Under the pieces are notes generated by a model, which searched no databases, was not told where the DNA came from, and saw nothing but the letters and a program-made list of their open reading frames with translations. This document shows, piece after piece, positions 16,638 through 27,582 of a stretch of 64,000 nucleotides of DNA. The first letter of the stretch is position 1. Each line of letters starts with the position of its first letter. The position numbers were made by a program, and so were the translations under genes. Source of the stretch: Pseudomonadota bacterium (GTDB lineage Bacteria; Pseudomonadota; Gammaproteobacteria; Burkholderiales; Gallionellaceae); contig JAJXVB010000009.1 in assembly GCA_021782365.1 (NCBI GenBank), forward strand, positions 47,959 through 111,958, read 5' to 3'.

Positions 16638-17429
16638 ATGACAGACCGTTACGCCGTCATCGGCCACCCCATCTCCCACAGCAAGTCGCCGCATATCCAC
16701 AAGTTGTTTGCAGAACAGACAGGAGAAGACATCAGCTATGTCGCGATAGAGGCGCCGCTCGACGGCTTTGCCGAAACGGTAAAAAGGCTGAGGCTCGAAG
16801 GCTACAAGGGCTGCAACGTCACCGTGCCTTTCAAGTTCGAGGCTTTCGAACTTGCCGAGAGACGAAGCGAGAGGGCACAGACCGCACAGGCGGTGAACAC
16901 GCTCAAATTCGATCGCGACATCTTCGGCGACAACACGGATGGCGCGGGCCTGGTGCGCGACATCGAAAAAAATCTGGGCAAGAATCTCGAAGGAAAGCGC
17001 GTTCTGCTGATGGGAGCAGGAGGCGCGTCCTATGGCGTCGCGCTGCCGCTGCTGCAAACGCATTGCATGCTCACGGTCGCAAACCGCACGGTCGAAAAGG
17101 CAATCAGGCTTGCCTCCGCATTCCAGGGAGTCCAGGCATCGAACTATGCGGACCTCGCGGGTCGACAGTTCGACGTGATCATCAACGCCACTTCAAGCGG
17201 GCTGACGGACGATCTCCCGCCTCTGCCTCAGGGAGTCTTCGCTGACGGCGCACTCGCCTACGACATGATGTACGGAAAGGAAACGCCTTTCATGTCGCTC
17301 GCCCGTGCCAACGGCGCCACGGTTGCCGACGGCCTGGGCATGCTGATCGAGCAGGCTGCAGAGGCGTTCTACATCTGGCGCGGCGTAAGACCCGACACCC
17401 GGCCCGTGATCGAAACGCTGCGCTCATGA
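16638..17429 (+). CDS. aroE: Shikimate dehydrogenase (NADP+)
   Basis: The 263-residue enzyme reduces 3-dehydroshikimate to shikimate in aromatic amino acid synthesis. Visible motifs are the substrate site SHSKSPHIH, the catalytic lysine in NVTVPFKFEAF, the aspartate of GDNTDGAG, and the nucleotide loop GAGGASYGV. Length is typical of AroE. Its stop overlaps the mtgA start (ATGA), so the pair is an operon. Confidence 0.95.
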   Translation: MTDRYAVIGHPISHSKSPHIHKLFAEQTGEDISYVAIEAPLDGFAETVKRLRLEGYKGCNVTVPFKFEAFELAERRSERAQTAQAVNTLKFDRDIFGDNTDGAGLVRDIEKNLGKNLEGKRVLLMGAGGASYGVALPLLQTHCMLTVANRTVEKAIRLASAFQGVQASNYADLAGRQFDVIINATSSGLTDDLPPLPQGVFADGALAYDMMYGKETPFMSLARANGATVADGLGMLIEQAAEAFYIWRGVRPDTRPVIETLRS

Positions 17430-18121
17430 AGAAGATCTGGCGCTGGATATGGAAGGGTGCGGTCATCGGCATCCTGCTGCTCTTCGTCTACCAGGTATGG
17501 ATCTTTGCCCATCTGCTCTGGTGGATCAAGTTCAATCCATCGACCACTTCCTTCATGGAAAACCGTTTGGCCATCATGCGGGAAATCAATCCGGATGCAA
17601 GACTCCAGCATCAGTGGGTTCCCTATTCGAAAATTTCCAACAATCTGAAGCGCGCGCTGGTCGCGGCGGAGGATGCGAACTTCGTCGATCACGAAGGCTT
17701 CGACTGGGATGGCATACAGAAGGCGTACGAGAAGGATCTCAAGAAGGGCAGGATAGTCGCGGGCGGCTCGACCATCAGCCAGCAGCTCGCGAAGAACCTT
17801 TTCCTCTCCGGCAACCGGTCCCCCTTTCGCAAGATGGAGGAAGCGGCGATCACCGTGATGATGGAGGCCGTGATGGACAAGCAGCGCATCTTCGAGATCT
17901 ATCTCAACGTGATCGAATGGGGAGACGGCGTGTTCGGCGCGGAAGCCGCATCGCGCCACTATTACCGCATCGGCGCATCCCAGCTCTCAGCTGCCCAGGC
18001 CGCGAAACTCGCCGCGATGGTGCCCAATCCAAGGTATTACGACAAGCACCAGAACGCGCGCGGATTGATGAAGAAGACCGGCATCATTTTGAGCCGCATG
18101 AATCAGGCGGACATACCCTGA
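17426..18121 (+). CDS. mtgA: Monofunctional peptidoglycan glycosyltransferase
   Basis: The 231-residue inner-membrane enzyme has an N-terminal anchor (about 10-32) and a GT51 domain. The catalytic glutamate lies in AAEDANFVDHEGFDW, with the second motif GGSTISQQLAKNLFLS. It polymerises lipid II into glycan strands. Coupled to aroE by ATGA, as in many betaproteobacteria. Convergent with the GGDEF-EAL gene only eight bases downstream. Confidence 0.93.
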   Translation: MKKIWRWIWKGAVIGILLLFVYQVWIFAHLLWWIKFNPSTTSFMENRLAIMREINPDARLQHQWVPYSKISNNLKRALVAAEDANFVDHEGFDWDGIQKAYEKDLKKGRIVAGGSTISQQLAKNLFLSGNRSPFRKMEEAAITVMMEAVMDKQRIFEIYLNVIEWGDGVFGAEAASRHYYRIGASQLSAAQAAKLAAMVPNPRYYDKHQNARGLMKKTGIILSRMNQADIP

Positions 18122-18129
18122 TCCTTAAT

Positions 18130-20577
18130 TCACGTCTTTCTGACGAAGGCCTCTAACTTGTCGGCCGTCAAAGGCCTGCTGAAATAGTAGCCCTGCGCCT
18201 CATGGCAACCCAGCAGCCGCAGGAAGTTTAACTGGTCTGCGGTTTCCACTCCCTCGGCGAGGGTCCGTAAGCCCAGGCTGCTCGCCATATTGATGATCGC
18301 GGTCACGAGAGCCTTGTCGTCAGGATCATCGGTAATGCCCCGCACGAAGGACTGGTCGATCTTGAGTTTATATACCTTGAATTGCTTCAGATAACTCAGG
18401 TTCGAATATCCCGTCCCAAAATCGTCGATGGACAAGCGTATGCCTTCGGCATGCAGTTTATCCATCATCTTGATCGCGGCCTGCGTGTTCTCCATGGTCG
18501 CCGCCTCCGTCAGCTCAAGCTCCAGATAGCGGTGCGGAAGCTGCACTTCGTCGAGTATCCGCTTGAGGATATCCGGCAAATCGCTCTTGCGGAATTGCAC
18601 GGCGGACAGGTTCACCGCGATCGTCACCGGCGGCATTCCGGCATCCATCCAGTCTTTGAGCTGCCTGGCCGCAGTGCGCAGCACCCATTCGCCGATCGGG
18701 ATGATCTGGCCCGTGCTTTCCGCAACCGGTATGAATTCTGTTGGAGAAATACCGCCCATTTCCGGATGCTCCCAGCGCAGCAATGCCTCCATTCCGACGA
18801 TGCGGCCATCCTGCACGGAGAACTGCGGCTGATAATGCAGCTGCAATTCCCCTCGCGCCAATGCCTGCCTCAAACCGTTTGCCAGCATGAGGTTGCGGGC
18901 GGAATGTTCCTGCATCTCCGGAGTATAGAAGCGGAAACCGTTCCTCCCCTCCTTCTTCGCGCGATACATCGCCGCGTCCGCGTTCTTGGAGAGGGATTCC
19001 AGGCTCGTTCCATCATGGGGATAGATGGCGATGCCGATCGAAGAAGTGACAACCAGTTCATGCCGTTCAATCTGGCAGGGCCTTGATACGATCTCGAGCA
19101 TCTTTGATGCTACCAGCGCCGCGCCATCTGCATCCGTGTCCGGCAGGATCACCACATACTCGTCCCCGCCCTGGCGGGAGAGCGTATCTTCTTCGCGCAC
19201 GGCCGATTTGAGGCGCCTTGCGATTTCCATCAACACCTGATCGCCGACGTTATGCCCCAGGGTATCGTTCACGTCCTTGAAGTGATCGAGATCGACAAAC
19301 ATCAAGGCCAACTTCTCCCCGCTTCTTTGCGCCAAACTCAACGCATAGCGGAAGCGGTCATTCAGCAGGATGCGGTTCGGCAAGCCGGTGAGCTGGTCGA
19401 AGTGGGCGAGCATTTCGATATGCTCCTGTGCAAGCTTCTGTTCGGTGATATCGTGCATGGTCGCGACGACGCGGTAGGGAAGCGCATTCCCTTCCTTGAA
19501 GATGGGCTGTGCGTTGACCGAAATCCAGGTCAAGGTCCCGTCGGGCTTGTGGATGCCCATGATCACATCCGATTGAGGCTGTCCGGTTTTCAGTGTCTTG
19601 ACGACCGGATGCGCTTCACCGGGAAAAGGCGATCCATCCTCGTGAATCGCATACCATTCCGGATCGAATGATGTCTTGCCCCTCAACTGGTCTGCGCTGA
19701 GACCCAATATGCGTTCAGTACTCCTGTTGAAGGCGATGATTTCCGCATTCTCCCCCTGCAGCACCACACCTTCTTCCATCGCGGCAATCAAGAGACGATA
19801 TTGTTCCTCGCTTTCGGCCAGCAATCGCTCGGCCTTCTTCTGATCGGTGATGTCCCTGGCAAATGCAGCTATCCCGAAGACTGCCCCGTCCCGTTTCATC
19901 GCATGAAGGTTAAGCTGAAGCACATTGCCGTTTGTATATCCCCTGTACTCGGTCGCAAACGATCCCTCTTTAAGCGCAGCTTGATAAAGCTCATGCCACA
20001 AATGAACGCGGTTTGCATCGACAAAAAGACCGTCCGGGCGCATGCCGGCTGAAATGCGCAGGCCGCGCGCCTGAAATACATAATCGCTGAATGCGCGGTT
20101 GAACCAGAGCAGACCGAAAGATTCAGGATCGACAGACCAGATCAGTTCTTTTGTGCTGTTGACCACAGAATCGAGCAGCAGTTGCGATTCATGCAGCGCC
20201 GCAGTTGTCCTCTTCTGCTCGGTGAGATCGCGAACGATCATCACCGTTCTTTCGACCCCCCGATCATCGATAAACCTTCTTGAACTGATTTCCCCTGGAA
20301 AACGCGTCCCGTCTCCGCGTATGAAGATAAGCTCGCCTCGCATCTCGCCGGTGCGGGTGCGCTCGGCCAGAAGATCGCCTAGATGAGGGGAGGAGGGATC
20401 CACCAGCCCTGCCCTGCCGGCTTTGCAGATTTCCTCCTCGGTTCGGCCAAACAACTGGCATGCTGCCGGATTTGCCGCATGGACAGTCCCGTCGGGCGCT
20501 GTGAGCAACACCGCGTCCATGCTGTGCTCGAAGACCGAACGATAAAAACTAGAGGAGTGCTCCATGCTCATGCCCAT
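18130..20577 (-). CDS. PAS-GGDEF-EAL cyclic-di-GMP turnover protein
   Basis: The 815-residue cytoplasmic protein has three PAS domains (about 5-125, 135-250, 255-375), a GGDEF domain (about 385-545) with RQGGDEYVVILPD, and an EAL domain (about 560-810) with GMEALLRWEHPE and IDDFGTGYSNLSYLK. Both catalytic signatures look intact, so it may make and/or degrade c-di-GMP; EAL activity is likely dominant in such proteins. No transmembrane segment was seen. The start is ambiguous between ATG 20577 and 20571. A response-regulator gene lies 101 bases upstream on the same strand. Confidence 0.88.
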   Translation of the reverse strand: MGMSMEHSSSFYRSVFEHSMDAVLLTAPDGTVHAANPAACQLFGRTEEEICKAGRAGLVDPSSPHLGDLLAERTRTGEMRGELIFIRGDGTRFPGEISSRRFIDDRGVERTVMIVRDLTEQKRTTAALHESQLLLDSVVNSTKELIWSVDPESFGLLWFNRAFSDYVFQARGLRISAGMRPDGLFVDANRVHLWHELYQAALKEGSFATEYRGYTNGNVLQLNLHAMKRDGAVFGIAAFARDITDQKKAERLLAESEEQYRLLIAAMEEGVVLQGENAEIIAFNRSTERILGLSADQLRGKTSFDPEWYAIHEDGSPFPGEAHPVVKTLKTGQPQSDVIMGIHKPDGTLTWISVNAQPIFKEGNALPYRVVATMHDITEQKLAQEHIEMLAHFDQLTGLPNRILLNDRFRYALSLAQRSGEKLALMFVDLDHFKDVNDTLGHNVGDQVLMEIARRLKSAVREEDTLSRQGGDEYVVILPDTDADGAALVASKMLEIVSRPCQIERHELVVTSSIGIAIYPHDGTSLESLSKNADAAMYRAKKEGRNGFRFYTPEMQEHSARNLMLANGLRQALARGELQLHYQPQFSVQDGRIVGMEALLRWEHPEMGGISPTEFIPVAESTGQIIPIGEWVLRTAARQLKDWMDAGMPPVTIAVNLSAVQFRKSDLPDILKRILDEVQLPHRYLELELTEAATMENTQAAIKMMDKLHAEGIRLSIDDFGTGYSNLSYLKQFKVYKLKIDQSFVRGITDDPDDKALVTAIINMASSLGLRTLAEGVETADQLNFLRLLGCHEAQGYYFSRPLTADKLEAFVRKT

Positions 20578-20678
20578 ATGCAGTTTGTCCCATTATATAC
20601 AAGCTGCACTCTCGTTTGATCTTGAAACTTCTGCCCGCGCACATGAATGCTAAAGACATTCCTTAAGCAGTTTTGGAT

Positions 20679-21344
20679 TCACTGCTTTTCCAGCATGTAG
20701 CCCAAGCCGCGCAGGGTTTTGATGTTGATGCTTCCGGGCTTCAGATGCTTGCGCAAACGCGACATGTATACCTCGACCGCATTGTCGCTCACCAGATCCC
20801 CCAGGCCTGAAATCTGGTCGCTCAGTCTCTCCTTGCTGACCACGCGGCCCGCGCTCAGCATCAAGAGTTCGAGCACATTGAGTTCGCGCGAAGATAGATC
20901 CAGGGCCTCGCCATTGAGACTCGCAAGACGCCCGACGGTGTCGAGTTTTAGCGCGCCCACCTGAAGCTCGGCGCCGCTCCCGGCATGCCCGCGCCTAATC
21001 AGGGATCTGACTCTCGCCTCCAGTTCCTGTATGTCAAAGGGCTTGGTCAGATAATCGTCCGCCCCCATGTCGAGCCCGCGCACGCGATCTTCCACTTCAT
21101 CGCGCGCTGTCAGGATCAGCACGGGCACATTGTTCTTGCGGTGCCTCAGACGGCGCAGGATCTCCGCGCCATCCATGCCTGGCAATCCCATGTCCAGTAT
21201 GACCACATCGAATTCATGCGTGGAAAGCAGATGGTCCGCACGCTTGCCATCCCTCTCGTGCAAGACCGCATATCCTGGCTTGTCGAAGGCATGCAACAGG
21301 ATCGCAACCTGCACGGGATCATCTTCAACCACAAGAATTCGCAT
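20679..21344 (-). CDS. OmpR/PhoB-family response regulator without an adjacent kinase
   Basis: The 221-residue protein has an N-terminal receiver (MRILVVEDDPVQ with acidic pocket; phospho-acceptor in VVILDMGLPGMDG) and a C-terminal winged-helix DNA-binding domain ending in KTLRGLGYMLEK. It is a transcription factor controlled by phosphorylation. I chose ATG 21344 because the receiver domain starts there. No histidine kinase is encoded next to it, so it is an orphan here. It may be co-transcribed with the PAS-GGDEF-EAL gene downstream. Confidence 0.85.
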   Translation of the reverse strand: MRILVVEDDPVQVAILLHAFDKPGYAVLHERDGKRADHLLSTHEFDVVILDMGLPGMDGAEILRRLRHRKNNVPVLILTARDEVEDRVRGLDMGADDYLTKPFDIQELEARVRSLIRRGHAGSGAELQVGALKLDTVGRLASLNGEALDLSSRELNVLELLMLSAGRVVSKERLSDQISGLGDLVSDNAVEVYMSRLRKHLKPGSINIKTLRGLGYMLEKQ

Positions 21345-21479
21345 AATCGTAATCTGTTCAGGTTGGTGTAAGGAAACGCGTCTAGTATTCATCCCATAGC
21401 AGGTCTGAACGCAAGTTCGAACTGCAAGGCGATGATGAATCGCAACACCGTTTGATTTTACTATGAGGAGATCACAGTC

Positions 21480-21641
21480 ATGCAAGCAAACCACAAAGCA
21501 ACCGAAAGCACCAAAACCAAGCCGTCCGCACAAACAGCCAAGAAACAAGGCATGTCTAAGGACGACATGAAATTCATCGGCGAACTCGGCTGGCTCAGCG
21601 CTGCCGCAGTCTTGATAGCAGGCGTCGCCGCCAATATTTAA
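21480..21641 (+). CDS. 53-residue protein with hydrophobic ELGW-type tail (paralogue of the gene at 4508)
   Basis: ATG 21480 is preceded by GAGGAG at good spacing. The N-terminal half is polar and Lys/Thr/Ser-rich; the C-terminal 25 residues begin DMKFIGELGWLSA and end in a hydrophobic Ala/Val/Ile run. Fourteen of the 25 tail residues are identical to the 72-residue protein at 4508-4726. This suggests a conserved membrane-targeting or interaction tail with a variable cytoplasmic head. It stands alone between the response regulator and lysA. Function unknown. Confidence 0.75.
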   Translation: MQANHKATESTKTKPSAQTAKKQGMSKDDMKFIGELGWLSAAAVLIAGVAANI

Positions 21642-21651
21642 GGGTGAGAAA

Positions 21652-21665
21652 GGCCCCTAGGGGCC
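21652..21665 (-). terminator. Short GC hairpin between lysA and the 53-residue gene
   Basis: GGCCCC and GGGGCC pair around TA, five bases beyond the lysA stop on the minus strand and followed by TTTCTC. The two genes converge here, so it may serve both. Confidence 0.45.
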
Positions 21666-21670
21666 CCGAT

Positions 21671-22921
21671 CTAATCGGCTATCACCCTTTCCCCCGCGTA
21701 GAGCTGCAACACCGTCTCGCGTTCCCGCACGAGGTGTACCCCCCCCCTATCCACCATCACCTCGGCGGGGCGCGGACGAGTGTTGTAGTTCGAGCTCATG
21801 CTCATTCCGTAAGCGCCTGCCGACATGATCGCGAGCCTGGACTGCGGCTCTATCGGCAGGACTCTTGCGTGCCCCAGAAAATCACCGGTCTCGCATATGG
21901 GGCCGACGACTTCATAGGTTCCCGCAGCACTCCCCCCGCGCTTCACGGGCAGGATTTCATGATACGAATCGTATAGCGCCGGACGCATCAGATCGTTCAT
22001 CGCCGCATCGACGATCGCAAAATTCTTTTCCTCGCCGCGCTTGATGTATTCCACAGTGGTGAGCAGCAAGCCTGCATTGCCGACCAGCACTCGGCCAGGT
22101 TCCAGGATGAGCTTTTGCGTGCGCCCCTTCAATGCGGAAAGCAGCGTTGCGACATATTCCGGGATCGCTGGCGGCGCCTCGTCGTGGTAGCGTATGCCAA
22201 GCCCCCCTCCCAGATCCAGATGTTCGAGAACGATGCCCTCCTTTGCCAGCTCATCGATCAGCAGAAGCACCTTCTCGGCCGCGGCGAAGAAGGGACCGGT
22301 CTCCGTGATCTGGGATCCGATGTGGCAATCCATCCCCGTGATCTTGAGGTGGGGCATCGCATTGGCCTTGCGATAAAGATCCAGCGTCTCGGAGTAGGCC
22401 ACGCCGAATTTGTTCTGCTTCAGCCCTGTCGAAATATATGGATGGGTCTTCGCATCCACGTCCGGATTCACGCGTAGGCTGATCGCAGCCTTCTTTCCCA
22501 TGCTCCCTGCGACTTCGTTGAGCCTGTCGAGTTCGGAGGCAGATTCGACGTTGAAGCAGAGTATGTCCTCTTCTAACGCCATGCGCATCTCGAACTCGGT
22601 CTTGCCCACACCCGAGAAGACCACCTTGCGCGTATCCCCTCCCGCCGCGATCACCCTCTGCAGCTCTCCCCCTGAAACGATGTCGAATCCCGCCCCCAGC
22701 CTCGCGAAGAGGTTCAGCACGGCGAGATTGGAATTGGCTTTCACCGCATAACAGACTAGGTGATCCCGCCCCTTTAACGCATCTGAAAACTGATAAAAGC
22801 CCTCGGTCAGCGCCGCGCGGGAATACACGTAACAGGGTGTGCCGAACCGTGAGGCGATGTCCTCTAGGCTCACGCCCTCCGCATAAAGCCGATTGTCCTG
22901 GTAATGAAAGTGTTCGCTCAT
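21671..22921 (-). CDS. lysA: Diaminopimelate decarboxylase
   Basis: The 416-residue PLP enzyme converts meso-diaminopimelate to L-lysine. The PLP lysine is in VCYAVKANSN, with the further motifs HIGSQITE, DLGGGLGI, LEPGRVLV and the C-terminal GAYGMSMSSNYN. The start ATG 22921 follows the lptM stop after one base (TAACATG), so the two genes form an operon. The gene order lysA-lptM with divergent cyaY is common in proteobacteria. Confidence 0.95.
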   Translation of the reverse strand: MSEHFHYQDNRLYAEGVSLEDIASRFGTPCYVYSRAALTEGFYQFSDALKGRDHLVCYAVKANSNLAVLNLFARLGAGFDIVSGGELQRVIAAGGDTRKVVFSGVGKTEFEMRMALEEDILCFNVESASELDRLNEVAGSMGKKAAISLRVNPDVDAKTHPYISTGLKQNKFGVAYSETLDLYRKANAMPHLKITGMDCHIGSQITETGPFFAAAEKVLLLIDELAKEGIVLEHLDLGGGLGIRYHDEAPPAIPEYVATLLSALKGRTQKLILEPGRVLVGNAGLLLTTVEYIKRGEEKNFAIVDAAMNDLMRPALYDSYHEILPVKRGGSAAGTYEVVGPICETGDFLGHARVLPIEPQSRLAIMSAGAYGMSMSSNYNTRPRPAEVMVDRGGVHLVRERETVLQLYAGERVIAD

Positions 22922-22922
22922 G

Positions 22923-23063
22923 TTATTTTTCCGTTGTCGCATCGGGAACGGCCGAGGCCTTGTGGGGAACGGGAGCCGGCAAGGTCAGCGGCCCCTTGCG
23001 CCCGCAGCCTTGCAGCAACAGCGCAAATGCCACGATAATGCCGACTGAAGTTTTGAGCCACAT
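22923..23063 (-). CDS. lptM: LptM-type small lipoprotein
   Basis: This 46-residue lipoprotein begins MWLKTSVGIIVAFALLLQGC (C20 lipidated) followed by GRKGPLTLPAP, the hallmark of LptM/YifL. LptM helps mature the LPS translocon LptDE in the outer membrane. It lies between lysA and divergent cyaY, its standard position. It is too short for many automatic gene calls. Confidence 0.88.
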   Translation of the reverse strand: MWLKTSVGIIVAFALLLQGCGRKGPLTLPAPVPHKASAVPDATTEK

Positions 23064-23107
23064 AGCAATTCCCTGAAGATTGAAAGGTGCGATTATAAAG
23101 GTTTCCC

Positions 23108-23410
23108 ATGGACGAGCGTGAATTCAACCAGCTGGCAGATCAAGTGCTGGCAAAAATAGAAGGCGCTGCAGACGCCTCTGGCATCGACTGCAACCGCAGC
23201 GGCAACGTGCTGGAAATCGAATGCGATAACGGCGCGAAGATCATCGTCAACCGCCACGACATCAACCGAGAGATCTGGGTCGCGGCCAAATCCGGCGGAT
23301 TTCATTTTTCCCATCAGGAAGGAATGTGGATCAGCCAGCGCGATCAGGCCGAACTATATGCAAAGATGAAAGAGCTGCTCTCGGAGCAGGGCGAGGAAAT
23401 CTCCTTCTGA
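23108..23410 (+). CDS. cyaY: Frataxin-like iron donor
   Basis: The 100-residue protein matches bacterial frataxin: an acidic first helix (MDEREFNQLADQVLAKIE) and the beta-sheet with VLEIECDNGAKIIVNRH, EIWVAAKSGGFHF and W at ISQRDQ. It binds iron and modulates IscS in Fe-S cluster assembly. It is divergent from lptM-lysA with a 44-bp gap that must hold both promoters. Confidence 0.93.
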   Translation: MDEREFNQLADQVLAKIEGAADASGIDCNRSGNVLEIECDNGAKIIVNRHDINREIWVAAKSGGFHFSHQEGMWISQRDQAELYAKMKELLSEQGEEISF

Positions 23411-23430
23411 ACGGCCGCCGATTCGCGTAA

Positions 23431-24819
<1,389 letters not shown>

Positions 24820-24847
24820 CCTTCGCATTTTCTTGTAAGATGGCGCC

Positions 24848-26029
24848 ATGAAACACATCGTGCTTGGCATCAGCGGCGGCATCGCCGCATACAAATCGGC
24901 AGAACTGCTTCGCCTCTTGATGAAGCAGGGCCATTCGGTCCAGGTCGTGATGACCGAGGCAGCCTGCCATTTCATATCGCCCACCACGCTGCAGGCGCTC
25001 TCTGGTCGCCCCGTCTATCTTGACCAGTGGGATGAGCGCACCCCAAACATTATGGCGCACATCAACCTGGGCCGCGAAGCGGATGCGATCGTGGTCGCAC
25101 CAGCGAGCGCGGACTTCATCGCCAAGCTCGCGCACGGCCTGGCCGACGACCTGCTATCCACGCTTTGCCTTGCGCGCAACTGTCCCTTGCTGGTAGCCCC
25201 CGCGATGAACCGCGAGATGTGGCAGAACAAGGCGACACAACGCAACATCGCGCAGCTCTCATCGGACGGTGTCGCGATACTCGGACCCGATTCGGGTGCA
25301 CAAGCCTGCGGCGAGACGGGTATGGGCCGCATGCTTGAGCCATTGCAGCTTGCAGAACATATCTCGTCTGCTTTCCAGCCCAAGCTGTTTCTTGGAAAAA
25401 AATTCCTGATCACAGCAGGCCCAACCTACGAGGCGATCGATCCTGTTCGCGGCATCACCAACCAGAGCTCAGGAAAGATGGGCTATGCGATCGCAAAGGC
25501 CGCACAGGAATCAGGCGCCGAAGTCGTTCTGGTTTCAGGCCCCGTCTCGCTTGCGACGCCTGTCAACGTGAAGAGGATAGACGTAGACAGCGCAGAACAG
25601 ATGCGCGATGCGGTGATGCGCGAGGTTGCCGACTGCGACATCTTCATCGCTGTCGCGGCGGTTGCGGACTACCGCGTCGCGAACAGAAGCGAGCAGAAGA
25701 TCAAGAAAGGAAGTTCAGTTCTGACGCTCGAACTCATCGCCAATCCGGACATACTGGCCGAAGTCGCAGCCATGGAACATCCTCCCTATTGCGTCGGGTT
25801 TGCGGCGGAAAGCGAGAATCTCGCGGAATATGCCGAACAGAAACGGCGCGTGAAAAAATTGCCGCTGCTCGTGGGGAACATCGCCCAGGATGCAATCGGC
25901 CAGGATGAGAACGAACTGGTCCTGTTTGACGACCAGGGATCCTATCCCTTGCCGCGCGCGGACAAGCTCACGCTGGCAAGACAGCTTTTGCAACACATCG
26001 CACTTCGTCACATAGGAGCCCGCAAATGA
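24848..26029 (+). CDS. coaBC: Bifunctional phosphopantothenoylcysteine synthetase/decarboxylase
   Basis: The 393-residue enzyme performs two steps of coenzyme A synthesis. The CoaC half (about 1-185) has the flavin site [11 protein letters not shown], the [13 protein letters not shown] region and the [10 protein letters not shown] motif. The CoaB half begins at about 187 with [18 protein letters not shown]. It overlaps dut by ATGA, the usual coaBC-dut arrangement. Confidence 0.95.
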   Translation: MKHIVLGISGGIAAYKSAELLRLLMKQGHSVQVVMTEAACHFISPTTLQALSGRPVYLDQWDERTPNIMAHINLGREADAIVVAPASADFIAKLAHGLADDLLSTLCLARNCPLLVAPAMNREMWQNKATQRNIAQLSSDGVAILGPDSGAQACGETGMGRMLEPLQLAEHISSAFQPKLFLGKKFLITAGPTYEAIDPVRGITNQSSGKMGYAIAKAAQESGAEVVLVSGPVSLATPVNVKRIDVDSAEQMRDAVMREVADCDIFIAVAAVADYRVANRSEQKIKKGSSVLTLELIANPDILAEVAAMEHPPYCVGFAAESENLAEYAEQKRRVKKLPLLVGNIAQDAIGQDENELVLFDDQGSYPLPRADKLTLARQLLQHIALRHIGARK

Positions 26030-26481
26030 AACACCCCACCGTGGACATCAAAATCCTCGATCATCGCCTGCACGATAACTTTCCTTCCTATGCGACGACA
26101 GGCTCTGCCGGCATAGACCTGCGCGCATGCATAGAGCAGAACATGGTCATCCAGCCAAAACAGTGCGAACTCGTGCCCACAGGCTTTGCGATCCATCTTG
26201 CGGATCCCGGCTATGCGGCGATGATCCTTCCGCGTTCGGGGCTCGGCCACAAGCATGGCATCGTGCTGGGAAATCTCGTCGGGCTGATCGATTCGGACTA
26301 TCAGGGGCAGATATTCGTTTCCCTGTGGAACCGCAGCCAGATCCCTTTCACGCTGATGCCGATGGAGCGTATGGCTCAGCTCGTGATCGTGCCCGTGGTT
26401 CAGGCGAAATTCAACATCGTGCAGGATTTTCCGTTGAGCGAGCGGGGTGCCGGCGGCTTCGGCAGCACAGGCAAACACTAA
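26026..26481 (+). CDS. dut: dUTP diphosphatase
   Basis: The 151-residue trimeric enzyme hydrolyses dUTP to dUMP, keeping uracil out of DNA. Motifs in order are [34 protein letters not shown] and the C-terminal Gly-rich [10 protein letters not shown] arm. It overlaps coaBC and is followed directly by a strong terminator. Confidence 0.96.
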   Translation: MKHPTVDIKILDHRLHDNFPSYATTGSAGIDLRACIEQNMVIQPKQCELVPTGFAIHLADPGYAAMILPRSGLGHKHGIVLGNLVGLIDSDYQGQIFVSLWNRSQIPFTLMPMERMAQLVIVPVVQAKFNIVQDFPLSERGAGGFGSTGKH

Positions 26482-26505
26482 AAAACCCGCTCGCGCGGGT
26501 TTTTT
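26480..26505. terminator. Bidirectional rho-independent terminator
   Basis: A6-CCCGC pairs with GCGGG-T6 around a TCGC loop. The stem overlaps the dut stop codon and also faces the convergent lipoprotein gene ending at 26533, so it can serve both. Confidence 0.92.
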
Positions 26506-26509
26506 GTAA

Positions 26510-26530
26510 ATCCTGAATCCTCGATCCTGA
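26510..26530. repeat. Copy of the TCCTCGATCCTGA-type repeat
   Basis: ATCCTGAATCCTCGATCCTGA follows the dut terminator. The same degenerate unit, in both orientations, occurs at 30581-30700 around the start of the lytic transglycosylase gene. Confidence 0.55.
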
Positions 26531-26532
26531 TT

Positions 26533-27567
26533 TTATCTTTCCAGATTCAAGTCCAGTTCGGTGCTGTCTCCGCGGCGGACCGAAACCTTTTCGGTGACCA
26601 TCTTGTAGCCGGCAAGCTTCACGCTGATCGTGTGTACGCCCGGATCCGCCTCCACTCTGAGCGGCGTCATGCCGTAGTACACGTCATCAAGGTAAACCCT
26701 GGCGCGCGAAGGCGTCGTATTCACGATCAGCAGTCCTGCGGTATCGCTTGCATGGGGATGGTAGCTCGAGGTCGGCGTCTCAGCGCTTGGCGCCTCGACA
26801 GGAACAGAGGGAGCTGAAGGTTGCACGGTCTTCGACACCCTGGGTGCGACCAGCACCGTGACGCCCGGTATCGGCTTCGTACCCGGCGTCAGGTTGAACA
26901 ACTCAGGGCGCGTTGCCATCAGGGATTCGCTGATCGCTTCGACCGTCTTGGTGCTGACGACCTTGAGCTCGCGATTGAGGTAATTCATCACGTCCTTCTT
27001 GTCGTCGCCCGAAACCCCGGCAAACCGCTCGTTCTTCTCAGTCACGAGACCAGACCACACCACCTTGCCAGTGGACACTTCCTTCACCGTGGTTTCTATC
27101 GAGATGGATACGTTGTCGCGGTTCATCACGTTGAGCGTCAGATCCTTGATCACGCCGGACACTTCAAACAGCGCGTTGCTTGCACCGGTTCCTTCCAGCA
27201 CCTGAAAGCCTGCAGTATCGAATTGCCGCTTGATCGCATTGGTCGCGATGACGGAAACATCCTGGTCGGTTCTAAGCGCATTGCCGCTCAGGCTCGCCGA
27301 CTGGGCCGTGATCTTGCCAAGATAACGCGGATCGCTGCCCACGTTGCGCTGATCCACATAATTCAGGACGCGCAGGGTTGCCGCATATTTGACCGCGGGT
27401 CCGGCATCTCCCGATTTCCTGAAGCTCTTGCTATCCAGCGTATTGCTCGAAGAACCCAATCCGACCCAGTTGCCTACCTTGTCTGTTGCATCCTTAACCG
27501 TCGAACATCCAGAAACAGCCACCAACAAAACCAGCGGCACGATACGTCGCAATAATGAATTCATCAA
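26533..27567 (-). CDS. PEGA-domain lipoprotein
   Basis: The 344-residue precursor has the lipoprotein signal VLLVAVSGC (C22 if ATG 27567 is used). A ~200-residue domain resembles CsgG/YajG-like curli or transport auxiliary lipoproteins (ATLRVLNYVDQRNV, then IKDLTLNVMNRDN). After a Pro/Ser-rich linker comes a PEGA beta domain (about 270-340: GLLIVNTTPSRARVYLDDVYYG). The role is probably in the cell envelope; no partner is adjacent except the CBS protein upstream. The PEGA assignment is fairly secure, the middle domain less so. Confidence 0.7.
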   Translation of the reverse strand: MMNSLLRRIVPLVLLVAVSGCSTVKDATDKVGNWVGLGSSSNTLDSKSFRKSGDAGPAVKYAATLRVLNYVDQRNVGSDPRYLGKITAQSASLSGNALRTDQDVSVIATNAIKRQFDTAGFQVLEGTGASNALFEVSGVIKDLTLNVMNRDNVSISIETTVKEVSTGKVVWSGLVTEKNERFAGVSGDDKKDVMNYLNRELKVVSTKTVEAISESLMATRPELFNLTPGTKPIPGVTVLVAPRVSKTVQPSAPSVPVEAPSAETPTSSYHPHASDTAGLLIVNTTPSRARVYLDDVYYGMTPLRVEADPGVHTISVKLAGYKMVTEKVSVRRGDSTELDLNLER

Positions 27568-27582
27568 TCTGCCTTATGTGAT

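Noticed and set aside
26821..27555. 244-codon plus-strand frame
   Set aside because: It lies antisense to the PEGA lipoprotein gene and its composition (many His/Arg) is that of a shadow frame.
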